Assembly (NCBI RefSeq): GCF_009617755.1
Contig: NZ_BGZH01000001.1
Coordinates: 186,001 to 250,000 of the forward strand
Source: Marinobacter salsuginis
GTDB taxonomy: Bacteria; Pseudomonadota; Gammaproteobacteria; Pseudomonadales; Oleiphilaceae
DNA: 64,000 bases
Direction: 5' to 3'
Positions within the stretch are counted from its first letter, which is position 1, and the number at the start of each line of letters is the position of its first letter. The notes beneath the pieces were generated by a model. The model made no database searches and was not told where the DNA came from. It saw only the letters and a program-made list of their open reading frames with translations. The position numbers were made by a program, and so were the translations under genes. This document shows positions 27,375 through 35,886 of this stretch, in pieces.

Positions 27375-27391
27375 TGTCAACCCGTTTTACA
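27375..27391. promoter_or_regulatory. Candidate PrsR enhancer box 2
   Basis: TGTCAACCCGTTTTACA matches box 1 at 24787-24803 (TGTC-N5-K-TTTTACA). It lies 64 bp upstream of the -24 element of the next gene, 11 bp closer than box 1, that is one helical turn. It is also part of a larger inverted repeat, GCCTGTCA (27372-27379) / TGACAGGC (27394-27401). Confidence 0.6.
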
Positions 27392-27455
27392 CCTGACAGG
27401 CTAGTGCCTCACTCATGAATTCCTTACTTACTGTTTTATATAACTTTACTCATTT

Positions 27456-27470
27456 TGGCCCCACCATTGC
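27456..27470 (+). promoter_or_regulatory. Sigma54 (-24/-12) promoter of second PEP-CTERM gene
   Basis: TGGCCCCACCATTGC: TGGC (27456-27459) and TTGC (27467-27470) with the exact 7-bp separation needed for sigma54. A start near 27482 leaves a 35-nt leader containing the Shine-Dalgarno AGGAAGGTG before the ATG at 27517. An AT-rich tract lies just upstream, as expected for a bendable enhancer-promoter spacer. Confidence 0.8.
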
Positions 27471-27516
27471 TTAGTGAATCACTGCAACACGACACTAAAC
27501 ACAGGAAGGTGATGCT

Positions 27517-28020
27517 ATGTACAAGGCAATTGGAGGGGTGGTCGCTGGTACGCTTTTGGCTGTATCCGGCGCAAATGCGGGAATGATCACAGACACCGTC
27601 AACCAGAGTCAGTACGTTGGTTGGTACGGGAGCCATTCATACACGCACAACATTAACGACGATGGTTTCGTACTGGGTAGCGCAGTAAGCGGTTCTCTCA
27701 GTATCGATATTGCAGATGACAGCAGCAGGTGGTGGGATTTTGGGGAAACCATTCTGTTTGTCATCGAAGCCTTCGATTTTGACACCGGTGGTATTCAGTT
27801 CGGTACAGCGAATTTCGGCAATAATCTCCAAGCGCAGGCGCTTGGCGCGCTGAATGCTGATGGCTACCTGGACGTTACCGTGACATCGCTTTATGGTGAC
27901 TTTTACGTTGGTCGTTCAGTGCTGACGGTCATTACCGAAGCTGTTCCCGAGCCAGGCACACTTGCCCTGTTGGGTCTTGGTCTCGCCGGCCTGGGCGCTG
28001 CCCGCCGCCGTAAAGCCTGA
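27517..28020 (+). CDS. Small PEP-CTERM sorting-domain protein
   Basis: 167 residues. Signal peptide (YKAIGGVVAGTLLAVSGANA), an Asn/Asp/Gly-rich beta-type mature region of about 110 residues, then the PEP-CTERM tail VPEPGTLALLGLGLAGLGAA followed by RRRKA. No catalytic motif or cysteine is seen in the mature region. The tail is nearly identical to that of the protein at 25021-25815, so both are substrates for the exosortase between them. A strong Shine-Dalgarno (AGGAAGGTG) and a sigma54 promoter precede it, and a strong terminator follows, so it is an independent single-gene unit. It is probably a secreted matrix or surface protein; function unknown. Confidence 0.92.
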   Translation: MYKAIGGVVAGTLLAVSGANAGMITDTVNQSQYVGWYGSHSYTHNINDDGFVLGSAVSGSLSIDIADDSSRWWDFGETILFVIEAFDFDTGGIQFGTANFGNNLQAQALGALNADGYLDVTVTSLYGDFYVGRSVLTVITEAVPEPGTLALLGLGLAGLGAARRRKA

Positions 28021-28045
28021 TTACTCCTAGTTCTCAGGCAGGAAA

Positions 28046-28069
28046 AGCCAGCTTGCGCTGGCTTTTTTT
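28046..28069 (+). terminator. Rho-independent terminator after PEP-CTERM gene 2
   Basis: Seven-bp stem AGCCAGC (28046-28052) / GCTGGCT (28057-28063), TTGC loop, followed by a run of T to 28069. It sits 26 bp after the stop codon. Confidence 0.9.
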
Positions 28070-28115
28070 GTGCCTATAGTAAACGCCAAACCCTCTACCA
28101 GATTGAATATCCTCT

Positions 28116-29561
28116 ATGTCCGCCAGCCTGAAAGTTATCAAGAGTGCTGCGTTGCTACTGGGTATGCAGGTCGTTCAGCGCGGACTGGGTATCATCAGCA
28201 CCCTGATCCTCGCTCGCCTCTTAACGCCTGATGATTTCGGGATTATTGCGTTAATAACCATCGTCCTACAGTTTTTTGAGCTGCTGGCGGAGATCGGAAA
28301 CCAACAGTACATTGTCCAGAAAGAAACACTTGACGACAGCGATCTTAATACTGCCTGGACAATGGACATTCTGATCAAGTCTTTGGTCGCGCTCGCCGTT
28401 ATTTGCTCAGCACCGCTCTTATCCGCTTTTTTCGAAACACCGGAATTGGCCTTTGCTCTGGCCATAGCCACCCTTGCCCTTCCCCTCCGAGCGCTTCGTA
28501 CCCCGGGAATGATGCAAGCCGTCAGAGAGATAAATTACCGCCCTCTGTTTCGACTTACTCTCTGGCAAAAGGGACTATCCTTTGTTGCCGTAATCACCAT
28601 CGCCTGGATCGACCAGAGTTACTGGGCAATCATTCTGGGAAGCCTGCTCTCCGCAGCCGTGTTTGCCATCGGTTCTTATCGGGTTCATCCATACCGGCCC
28701 AAATGGAGCCTTGAGAAAGCGCGGGAACAATGGAATTTTTCACAGTGGCTTTTGCTGCGGGGCATTGTCGGGTTTACGCGTTCGCAAATCGACAACCTGA
28801 TTGTTTCCAAGCACTTCAGCACCTCTGCGCTCGGAGGATACAACCTGGTCCGTGAAATCAGCTTGTTACCAGCTTTGTCTGCAATCATTCCAATGAGCGA
28901 GCCTCTTCTGGCGTCGATTGCCCGGGTAAAAGACGATCCTGACTCACTGGCCTACCGGGTCAGATTCAGCCTGGCTATCATGGTGACCGTTCTCACGCCT
29001 CTCACAACCTTTCTGATGCTGTACCCAGACCTAATTGTGGTAACGCTTCTTGGCGAACAATGGCAGGCATACAGCCACCTGTTGCGACCATTCGGGCTCT
29101 TTTTCCTCACCTTCTGCCTTTTCGCGCTGATCAGCGATGCCATTATTGCGCTTGGGCGAGTGCGGGCGCTGTTTACCTTCGATCTGATTTCGACTGTCGT
29201 CATTATCACTGTCTTGCTTGTCTTTGCGACAGACTCTTTGACAAACATGGCGTGGTTCCGCGGAGGGCTGGCTATAGCAACCACGATCGCATTACTGATA
29301 CTTCTGAACCACTGGACTGGGTTCAGCCAAACGAAATTCCTATTTCTTATAGTACCCGGTGTAATGGGAACGGCCGCAGGTACGGGGTTGATGATGGTTA
29401 TCCATTTCGGAGAGATTCAAGGACTCTGGGAATTGGCTATTCGTGGGTTCTTATTCGTGATCACTTCGGCACTCACCGCCATTTGCGCAGCCATACTACT
29501 CCTGAAGAGAACCGAAGAGTGGCATCAGGTTCGATACATACTGAAAGAGTTCAAGCGCTAG
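28116..29561 (+). CDS. Wzx-type polysaccharide flippase
   Basis: 481 residues, an integral membrane protein with about 12-14 hydrophobic helices and the N-terminal Wzx/MOP signature (QVVQRGLGIISTLILARLLTPDDFG). It moves lipid-linked oligosaccharide repeat units across the inner membrane. It opens the plus-strand polysaccharide block after a terminator. A second flippase of similar size is encoded at 50149-51606, so the locus may handle two different repeat units. Its stop codon shares a CTAG with the opposing FG-GAP gene, leaving no space for a terminator between them. The ribosome-binding site is weak. Confidence 0.9.
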   Translation: MSASLKVIKSAALLLGMQVVQRGLGIISTLILARLLTPDDFGIIALITIVLQFFELLAEIGNQQYIVQKETLDDSDLNTAWTMDILIKSLVALAVICSAPLLSAFFETPELAFALAIATLALPLRALRTPGMMQAVREINYRPLFRLTLWQKGLSFVAVITIAWIDQSYWAIILGSLLSAAVFAIGSYRVHPYRPKWSLEKAREQWNFSQWLLLRGIVGFTRSQIDNLIVSKHFSTSALGGYNLVREISLLPALSAIIPMSEPLLASIARVKDDPDSLAYRVRFSLAIMVTVLTPLTTFLMLYPDLIVVTLLGEQWQAYSHLLRPFGLFFLTFCLFALISDAIIALGRVRALFTFDLISTVVIITVLLVFATDSLTNMAWFRGGLAIATTIALLILLNHWTGFSQTKFLFLIVPGVMGTAAGTGLMMVIHFGEIQGLWELAIRGFLFVITSALTAICAAILLLKRTEEWHQVRYILKEFKR

Positions 29562-31918
29562 TCAGAAGTAGCTCCCAAAGCATTGACACTTTCATAAACA
29601 ATCACTTTGTGATGGCCCCAACCAATCGAAACAACATCCTGATCGCCATCGCCATCCAAATCCACGACCAGCGCGCCATCGTGGTGTTCGTCACCCTGAT
29701 GTATCAACCGCGGCAACCACGATTTTCCGTTGTTCCGGTTTTCAAACCAAAGGAGCCTCGCCCGCTCCGGATTCGGGAGGTCATGCTCTCCTACAATCAC
29801 ATCGGGATCGCCATCGGCATCCATATCCGCCACGCCAAGACTCATTGGCCCTGTTAATCGCGCAATCAAATGCTTTTCCCAGCCGCCCTTCTGAGACAAT
29901 TGCTGGTACCACACCAAATCACCTGTCTCACTTACAGCTTCAAACCCCACGACAATGTCCGGGAGGCCGTCACTGTTCAAATCCGAAACCACATGACGGT
30001 CTGGCTTCAGACCCTCGTCGTCTATCCAGACGGTTTCCCAGTCACCGCCCTCTCTTCCAAACAATATGACTGTCCCGAGAATGACGTCCGGGTTTAGGTC
30101 GTCGTCCAAATCTGCGACGGTAAGGGCCTCATCCAATGACAGGGAACTGAACTCACTCCACGCCCATTCCTGATGTCTAGCCTCTTTCGGAACAGTGATC
30201 GATTGGATACCCTCCCCTGCAGCATGCCAGGACAAGAGCACACGTTCTTCCCCGTCGCCCACAGCAGGTAGTACTGCGGCACCCTGCAGGAAGTCTCCGC
30301 TTGCCCTCTGAATGTTCTCGAGAAGTTCGAACTCACCATTGCCGAGATTCCTGGCCCAAACAAGTCGCTCTCCGTGATTACCTTCTTTATTCCTGGAACC
30401 AGCAACCCAGTTCGCCAACTTTTCCCAAATGGGTGTCTGATAACCATAGGCACGCCACCCTGTGGCAAGAACATCGGGCTTTCCATCCCTGTCAAAATCA
30501 TGAATGAGCGCAGCATCTGTTGCACCAGCTCCCAACTCCGAGCGCTCCCATTGGCCATCCAAAGCGCCTGGATTTCGATACCAGAACCCTCCGCTCACCA
30601 GATCTTTCTTACCATCCCCATCAAGATCCTCCGCAAAAACGGCAGTAGCCTGGCCGGGTCTCTCGTCATCAATAACATGCCGCACCCAACCCTGGCGGGA
30701 ATCCAATTGATTCCGCCAAATCCAGACCGGGTAATCACCTTGGAAATTCTCGATCTGCCAGTTCGTCCCGATCAGATCAACATCGAAATCATTGTCAATA
30801 TCCACAGCTCTGAGACTATGCCCACCCCCAAGGGACAGCGTCTGTCGAACCCAACCGTTCGGTTCGTTCAGGTAAACTGAAACCGGATTTTCACCCTCGC
30901 CCTGGTTCATTTCGGCAGTGAGTACATCCATATCGCCATCGAGATCCACGTCCCTCGCTGCTACAAAGTGATGAACGGTTTCAACGTCCTCGACAATCAC
31001 GTGCTTCAACCAGTATTGGTCCGTTTCCCCTCCTGGATTCTCGAGCCAGGCGATCTGATAGAAAGCGCCAACCGGTTCGGATGGGGAAAGCAAAATATCC
31101 GGCCAACCGTCACCATTGATGTCTCCGGTATCGATGTAGACATCATGCCAGTGCCAGCCGCCTTCGCCGGCACCGGTGTACTGCATTTTTGCCCACGAAT
31201 TACCGGATTCACCCGGATTTCGGAGCCACACATCACTTGCTACGATGTCGCTGAATCCGTCCTTATCCAAATCTGCCAGAGTAAGTCCCTCTCCGTGCGG
31301 AACAGACAGATCTTCATAACTCCATTGATCACCGGATTCCTGAGTGAAGATCCTTATGAAATTTCCGTTCTTGTAGCCAAACAGGGACTGATTGCGAACG
31401 ATTACTTCAATCGCACCATCACGGTCCAGGTCGGTCACCTCAACATCGTGATATTTTCCCTCACCAATCAAATGGCTATCCCAGTCACCGTTCTTCAACC
31501 ACACGATGCCACTGTCGGAAACAAGGACAATATCGTTGGCACCGTCGCCATCAATGTCAGAAACTTCAAGATCTGTCCTGATTGCCAGCGATTCGGTAAT
31601 TGTGTGGCGCTTCCACGTCGGATTTTCATACCAGACCAGTTCGCCCAAACGATTTAAAGAATCGGTTATGCCGAGTTTGCGCCCGACCCTCTCAAAAAAA
31701 GTGAGATGCCTTGGCCTATGCCCCCCGATAACGATGTCCAAAAGGCCATCGCCATCAATATCGCCAATCGTTTTGCCCCAGGGAGCATTTGGACCACGCG
31801 GGTCGATGGTTTCGCGTTCGAAAAACGAGTTCTCAGGCCCTGAATCTGTTGGATGGGATGAGTCGCACCCGGTTAATGCGACGAAAACTGCCAGTGTCAG
31901 AATGCGTAAAGGCTGCAT
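29558..31918 (-). CDS. FG-GAP/VCBS-repeat lipoprotein
   Basis: 786 residues. A lipobox (ALTGCDSS) near residue 18 marks an exported lipoprotein. The mature protein contains about a dozen FG-GAP/VCBS-type units, each with a DxDxDG calcium-binding loop, for example DIDGDGLLDIVIG, DINGDGWPDILLS, DLDGDGKKDLVSG and DLDGDGDQDVV. Such proteins fold as beta-propellers and usually mediate surface adhesion or carbohydrate binding. Recurrent WYxNPxxxG segments (LVWYENPTW, VWLRNPGES, FWYRNPGAL) point to repeats of about 55-60 residues. It is the only minus-strand gene within the plus-strand block and probably has its own promoter in the 148-bp divergent region upstream. Confidence 0.88.
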   Translation of the reverse strand: MQPLRILTLAVFVALTGCDSSHPTDSGPENSFFERETIDPRGPNAPWGKTIGDIDGDGLLDIVIGGHRPRHLTFFERVGRKLGITDSLNRLGELVWYENPTWKRHTITESLAIRTDLEVSDIDGDGANDIVLVSDSGIVWLKNGDWDSHLIGEGKYHDVEVTDLDRDGAIEVIVRNQSLFGYKNGNFIRIFTQESGDQWSYEDLSVPHGEGLTLADLDKDGFSDIVASDVWLRNPGESGNSWAKMQYTGAGEGGWHWHDVYIDTGDINGDGWPDILLSPSEPVGAFYQIAWLENPGGETDQYWLKHVIVEDVETVHHFVAARDVDLDGDMDVLTAEMNQGEGENPVSVYLNEPNGWVRQTLSLGGGHSLRAVDIDNDFDVDLIGTNWQIENFQGDYPVWIWRNQLDSRQGWVRHVIDDERPGQATAVFAEDLDGDGKKDLVSGGFWYRNPGALDGQWERSELGAGATDAALIHDFDRDGKPDVLATGWRAYGYQTPIWEKLANWVAGSRNKEGNHGERLVWARNLGNGEFELLENIQRASGDFLQGAAVLPAVGDGEERVLLSWHAAGEGIQSITVPKEARHQEWAWSEFSSLSLDEALTVADLDDDLNPDVILGTVILFGREGGDWETVWIDDEGLKPDRHVVSDLNSDGLPDIVVGFEAVSETGDLVWYQQLSQKGGWEKHLIARLTGPMSLGVADMDADGDPDVIVGEHDLPNPERARLLWFENRNNGKSWLPRLIHQGDEHHDGALVVDLDGDGDQDVVSIGWGHHKVIVYESVNALGATSD

Positions 31919-32066
31919 AATCCGTTGTCCGAGAAACGTCCGTGTGGGGGCAGGAAGCGTAGCCTCGCAGAGCCGGAAAACTTCGGGGTGCTCGCTACAC
32001 TTCGTTACAATAATGTACTAATATTAACATTAAGTTGAAGTCATTGGTTCGGCGAGGGATAGCACC

Positions 32067-32969
32067 ATGAATCAGCAGTACGACGAAACCAGTCCGGTGG
32101 CTATCGGCCTGCCTGTCTATAATGGCGAACGATATCTGGAAGACACCCTTCGTTCCGTACTCAACCAGACTTTCAACAACTTTGACCTCTTCATCGCCGA
32201 CAACGCCTCCACAGACCGTACCGAAGAAATCTGCCGAGATTACGCTGGGCGAGATTCGCGAATTCAATATATTCGTAATCCCATTAATCTGGGTGCGTCG
32301 AAAAACTATACAGTCTGTTTTGAACCGGCCCGGTCCCGATATTTTCGGTGGCAGAACGCCGATGATCCTATTGAGCCAACCTTAATCGAGAGATGTTTTG
32401 AGGTTTTGGAAGCGGATCCCGGGGTCGTTCTAGCTTACGGTAAGACCCACATAATAGATGAAAAAGGCGAATTAACTGAAGAATATGACGACAACCTCGA
32501 ACTTATTTCCGAATCGCCATCCATAAGATTTAAAGATTGCCTCAGGAAGCTCGGACTGCAGAATGTAATCTACGGTCTCATTCGAAGGGATTCCCTCGCC
32601 CATACAGCCTTGCTCGGAAACTACCTTGCTGCTGACATTAATCTTGTTGGGGAATTATCACTCTATGGAAAATTCCAAGAGATTCCGGTCCATCTTTTCA
32701 ATAGACGAATGCATCCAGAGGCAAGCAGTTGGAAACGCGATGATAGCGAGCGCCAGAAGAATTTCTGGGACCCGGCAAAGCGAAAGCTGGTGATGCAGAC
32801 CTGGCGAAGCATTAAGGAGTACTACAAAGCGGTCTGGAGGGCGCCTATATCGCTTGAGGACAAACGGGTGCTGTCTATGTTTCTTCTTAAACGGGCCTAT
32901 TGGAACAAGGATCCGATGAAGAATGAACTGATGGATGTCATCAAATACGGGCTCATCAAACGCCCCTGA
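32067..32969 (+). CDS. Glycosyltransferase family 2
   Basis: 300 residues, GT-A fold. N-terminal VAIGLPVYNGERYLEDTLRS and the FIADNASTDRTEEICRDY motif are standard for GT2. The acceptor/metal region reads RYFRWQNADDPIEPTLIERC, in which ADD takes the DxD role. A basic C-terminal helical tail follows. It would add one sugar to the lipid-linked repeat unit in the cytoplasm. The ribosome-binding site GAGGGA is good, and the gene begins a plus-strand run of tightly spaced genes to 44156. Donor and acceptor cannot be read from sequence. Confidence 0.9.
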   Translation: MNQQYDETSPVAIGLPVYNGERYLEDTLRSVLNQTFNNFDLFIADNASTDRTEEICRDYAGRDSRIQYIRNPINLGASKNYTVCFEPARSRYFRWQNADDPIEPTLIERCFEVLEADPGVVLAYGKTHIIDEKGELTEEYDDNLELISESPSIRFKDCLRKLGLQNVIYGLIRRDSLAHTALLGNYLAADINLVGELSLYGKFQEIPVHLFNRRMHPEASSWKRDDSERQKNFWDPAKRKLVMQTWRSIKEYYKAVWRAPISLEDKRVLSMFLLKRAYWNKDPMKNELMDVIKYGLIKRP

Positions 32970-32986
32970 ATCAGCAAGGAGAGATT

Positions 32987-34012
32987 ATGAAGGTATTAGT
33001 TACAGGCCACAGAGGTTTTATCGGCACGGTTATGGTGCCGATGCTGCTTGAGGAAGGATTCGATGTCACCGGCCTGGATACCGATCTCTATCGCTACTGC
33101 ACGTATGGCGACGAGCCCATGGACGTGCCCTCCATCTACAAAGATGTGCGGGACGTTACAGCCAAAGACCTTGAGGGCTTTGACGCTATTGTGCATCTGG
33201 CAGCACTTTCAAACGATCCTCTCGGAAATATCAATCCCGATCTGACGTATGACATCAACTACCACGCTTCTGTAAGAATCGCAGAGCTGGCGCGTTCTGT
33301 TGGTGTGCAACGTTTCCTGTTCGCGTCCTCATGCAGCATGTACGGAAAAGCGGGACAAGACGTTCTTGATGAAACTGCCCAGTTCAACCCGGTTACTCCC
33401 TACGCCAAGTCCAAGGTGCTGGTAGAAGAAGACGTTTCCAAGTTGGCCAGTGAGAGTTTCAGCCCGGTGTTTCTTCGCAATGCAACCGCCTACGGGGTAT
33501 CGCCGCGGATCCGGTTCGACCTTGTCATCAACAACCTCGTCGCCTGGGCCCACACAACCGGCAAGATTCTCCTGAAGAGCGATGGCACACCCTGGCGCCC
33601 TCTCGTTCATATTGAAGACATCACCCAGGCGGTAATCTGTGCCCTAAAAGCCGAACGCGATGTGATACATAACCTCGCAGTAAACGTCGGCAGTAACGAA
33701 GAAAATTACCAGATGCGGGATCTGGCGCAGTTCGTTAAGGAAACCGTACCGAACTGCGAGGTTGAATACGCAGAAGATGCCGGTCCGGACCCACGCTCCT
33801 ACCGCGTCAATTTTGACAAGATTCATCGGGTGTTTCCGGAATTCAAAACCAGGTGGACGGCGCGCAAGGGTGTTGAGCAGTGTTATGAATCCTATCTTCG
33901 GTTCGGACTCAGTAAAGACGACTACGAGGGCATTCGTTACAAACGTATTGCTCACATCATGAATTTGATTGAGGAAGGCAAACTCGATCGCAACCTGGTA
34001 TGGCAGATCTAG
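32987..34012 (+). CDS. NAD-dependent nucleotide-sugar epimerase/dehydratase
   Basis: 341 residues, extended SDR. The Rossmann motif is VTGHRGFIG at residues 5-13. The active site appears as SSCSMYGKAG followed by a YAKSK motif (TPYAKSKVLVEE). A C-terminal substrate-binding region contains DGTPWRPLVHIEDI, as in UDP/CDP-sugar enzymes. It precedes an RmlC-like epimerase, an SAF-type oxidoreductase and a nucleotidyltransferase, so together they likely build one unusual activated sugar for the polysaccharide. The start has a GGAGAG Shine-Dalgarno. The precise reaction (4,6-dehydratase, epimerase or 4-reductase) is undecided. Confidence 0.87.
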   Translation: MKVLVTGHRGFIGTVMVPMLLEEGFDVTGLDTDLYRYCTYGDEPMDVPSIYKDVRDVTAKDLEGFDAIVHLAALSNDPLGNINPDLTYDINYHASVRIAELARSVGVQRFLFASSCSMYGKAGQDVLDETAQFNPVTPYAKSKVLVEEDVSKLASESFSPVFLRNATAYGVSPRIRFDLVINNLVAWAHTTGKILLKSDGTPWRPLVHIEDITQAVICALKAERDVIHNLAVNVGSNEENYQMRDLAQFVKETVPNCEVEYAEDAGPDPRSYRVNFDKIHRVFPEFKTRWTARKGVEQCYESYLRFGLSKDDYEGIRYKRIAHIMNLIEEGKLDRNLVWQI

Positions 34013-34023
34013 GGGTCGAACAG

Positions 34024-34548
34024 ATGATCTTTACTGAAACGGAAATTTCGGGCTCCTACCTGATAGACGTCAAGCGCATTGGCGATGATAGAGGTTTCTT
34101 CGGCCGTCTGTGGTGCGAGCGAGAAATGGAAGAGATGGGCCTCGTATCCTCAATTAAGCAATCCAACATCGGTGTAAGCCCTCTGAAAGGCACTCTCAGA
34201 GGGCTTCATTACCAAACAGCCCCACATCAGGAAGTGAAAATTATTCGCTGTCCGCGCGGCGCCATTTACGATGTCATTGTAGATCTGCGCCCTGATTCAC
34301 CTACTTTCAAAAAATGGTTTGCAGTAGAACTGACAGCGGAAAACAGCCGGATGCTCTACGTCCCCGAAGGCTGCGCTACGGGTTATCAGACGTTGGTAGA
34401 CGACACCGAGATCTATTACCACACTAGTGAGTTTTACCATCCGGAATCCGCAACGGGCGTTCGCCACGATGACCCAGCCTTTGGCATTGAGTGGCCGCTA
34501 CCCATCGCAGCGATCTCGGATAACGACAAGAACTGGAAAAATTTCTGA
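34024..34548 (+). CDS. dTDP-4-dehydrorhamnose 3,5-epimerase-like protein (RmlC family)
   Basis: 174 residues from the ATG at 34024, chosen because AGGGG lies 8 bp upstream; an in-frame ATG at 34000 overlaps the previous gene. The cupin shows the RmlC hallmarks GTLRGLHYQ with the catalytic histidine, IRCPRGAIYDVIVDLRPDSPTFKKW, and VPEGCATGYQTLVDDTEIYYHTSEFY. The GY-QTL segment differs from the usual GF-x-VLSD of true RmlC, so the nucleotide-sugar substrate may differ. It would epimerise C3/C5 of a 4-keto sugar. It is co-transcribed with adjacent sugar genes. Confidence 0.87.
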   Translation: MIFTETEISGSYLIDVKRIGDDRGFFGRLWCEREMEEMGLVSSIKQSNIGVSPLKGTLRGLHYQTAPHQEVKIIRCPRGAIYDVIVDLRPDSPTFKKWFAVELTAENSRMLYVPEGCATGYQTLVDDTEIYYHTSEFYHPESATGVRHDDPAFGIEWPLPIAAISDNDKNWKNF

Positions 34549-34575
34549 CAATAAATAGAAAGACAGGGAAGCAAA

Positions 34576-35862
34576 ATGATCATAGTCGACACAGAGATTG
34601 CAAAGCGGGTACAGGAAGACCGCCCGATCAGACTGGCCATGGTCGGCGCGGGTTACAGCGCGAAGCATATCGCCGCACAAATCGAAAGTTCATTCCCGGC
34701 GATTCAGTTGGCGGTAATTGTCAACCGAACCCCCGAGAACGCCGAGGCGGTTTTTCGCAATGCGGGCGTCGAAAACACTCAGTTTGTTTCTACAAGCGCC
34801 GAACTGGAACAAGCAATTGAGACCCGCAACCCCTGTATTGCTGACGACGCCAGAGTTGCGTTTGACGCCACTACCATCGACGCTGTTCTGGAGACGACTG
34901 GCGAAGTGGAGTATGGCGCATGGGTCGCCCTGGAGTCCATCAAGGCCGGCAAGCACACCTTCGTACTAAACTGCGAAATGGACGCAACCGTTGGTCCTCT
35001 GATGAAGCACTATGCCAAGCAGAATGGCGTAGTCTATTCAAACTCAGACGGCGACGAACCCGGTGTAGCGTCCAACCTGGCCCGCCACGTTCGCACCATG
35101 GGGCTGGAGGTTGTGGGCGCAGGCAATCTCAAAGGCTTCTACGATGTTCACAGAACGCCCGAAACCCAAAAAGCGTTTGCAGATGCCAACAACCAGAAAC
35201 CGCACATGATGACCTCTTTCGTGGACGGCACCAAACTATCCATGGAGCTTACGGTTACTGCGAACGCACTTGGCTTTGGTGTGGGCAAGCGTGGCATGTA
35301 CGGGCCCGCATGTGACGATGTACGAACCTGCCTTAGCCATTTCCCCGAGGATGCCTTCTCGCCCGGCAAAGGTATCGTAGACTTTCTTCTCGGCGCCTCT
35401 CCCTACACCGGCGCATTTATTGTCGGTTACACTGACAACCCGATGAAGCAGGAATACCTTAAGTATCTGAAGATGGGCGAAGGCCCTTTCTACGTGTTCT
35501 ATACCCCCTTCCATCTCCCCCAGCTGGAAATACCCATCACGGTTTGTCGTGGCGTTCTATGTAATGATGCTGCCGTTACTCCCCTTGATAAGCCTTATTG
35601 CGAAGCTGTCGCAATCGCTAAAAAAGACCTCAATGAAGGCGACATTCTTGATGGCATAGGAGGCTTCACCAACTACGCCCTGATCGACAACTTTGAAACC
35701 AGCCTGCGGGACAATCTGTTACCAATGGGCGTTGCCCAGAACTGCAAAGTAAAGCGCCACGTGCCTATGGACCAGGCACTTACCTACGATGATGTTGAGT
35801 TGCCCGGCGGACGCCTGATTGACCAACTCAGAGAAGAAATGATTGCTACACTTTGCTCATAG
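34576..35862 (+). CDS. NAD(P)-binding oxidoreductase with SAF-like C-terminal domain
   Basis: 428 residues. The N-terminal Rossmann domain starts near IRLAMVGAGYSAKHIAAQI (residues 18-36). A second conserved region, ETTGEVEYGAWVALESIKAGKHTFVLN, resembles homoserine-dehydrogenase-like enzymes. The C-terminal 90 residues (YCEAVAIAKKDLNEGDILDGIGGF...NLLPMGVA) fit an SAF domain. Proteins of this architecture appear in surface polysaccharide clusters next to nucleotidyltransferases and are generally annotated as oxidoreductases of unknown substrate. Its place between an RmlC-like epimerase and a sugar-1-P nucleotidyltransferase suggests a nucleotide-sugar precursor role. Confidence 0.8.
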   Translation: MIIVDTEIAKRVQEDRPIRLAMVGAGYSAKHIAAQIESSFPAIQLAVIVNRTPENAEAVFRNAGVENTQFVSTSAELEQAIETRNPCIADDARVAFDATTIDAVLETTGEVEYGAWVALESIKAGKHTFVLNCEMDATVGPLMKHYAKQNGVVYSNSDGDEPGVASNLARHVRTMGLEVVGAGNLKGFYDVHRTPETQKAFADANNQKPHMMTSFVDGTKLSMELTVTANALGFGVGKRGMYGPACDDVRTCLSHFPEDAFSPGKGIVDFLLGASPYTGAFIVGYTDNPMKQEYLKYLKMGEGPFYVFYTPFHLPQLEIPITVCRGVLCNDAAVTPLDKPYCEAVAIAKKDLNEGDILDGIGGFTNYALIDNFETSLRDNLLPMGVAQNCKVKRHVPMDQALTYDDVELPGGRLIDQLREEMIATLCS

Positions 35863-35886
35863 CGGCAGTTGAAGGGAGTCAGAGTT

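Noticed and set aside
29558..31918. FG-GAP repeat DNA as a tandem repeat or CRISPR-like array
   Set aside because: The periodicity is at protein level (DxDxDG loops); the DNA units are diverged and there are no identical repeats with spacers. No CRISPR array was seen in the window.
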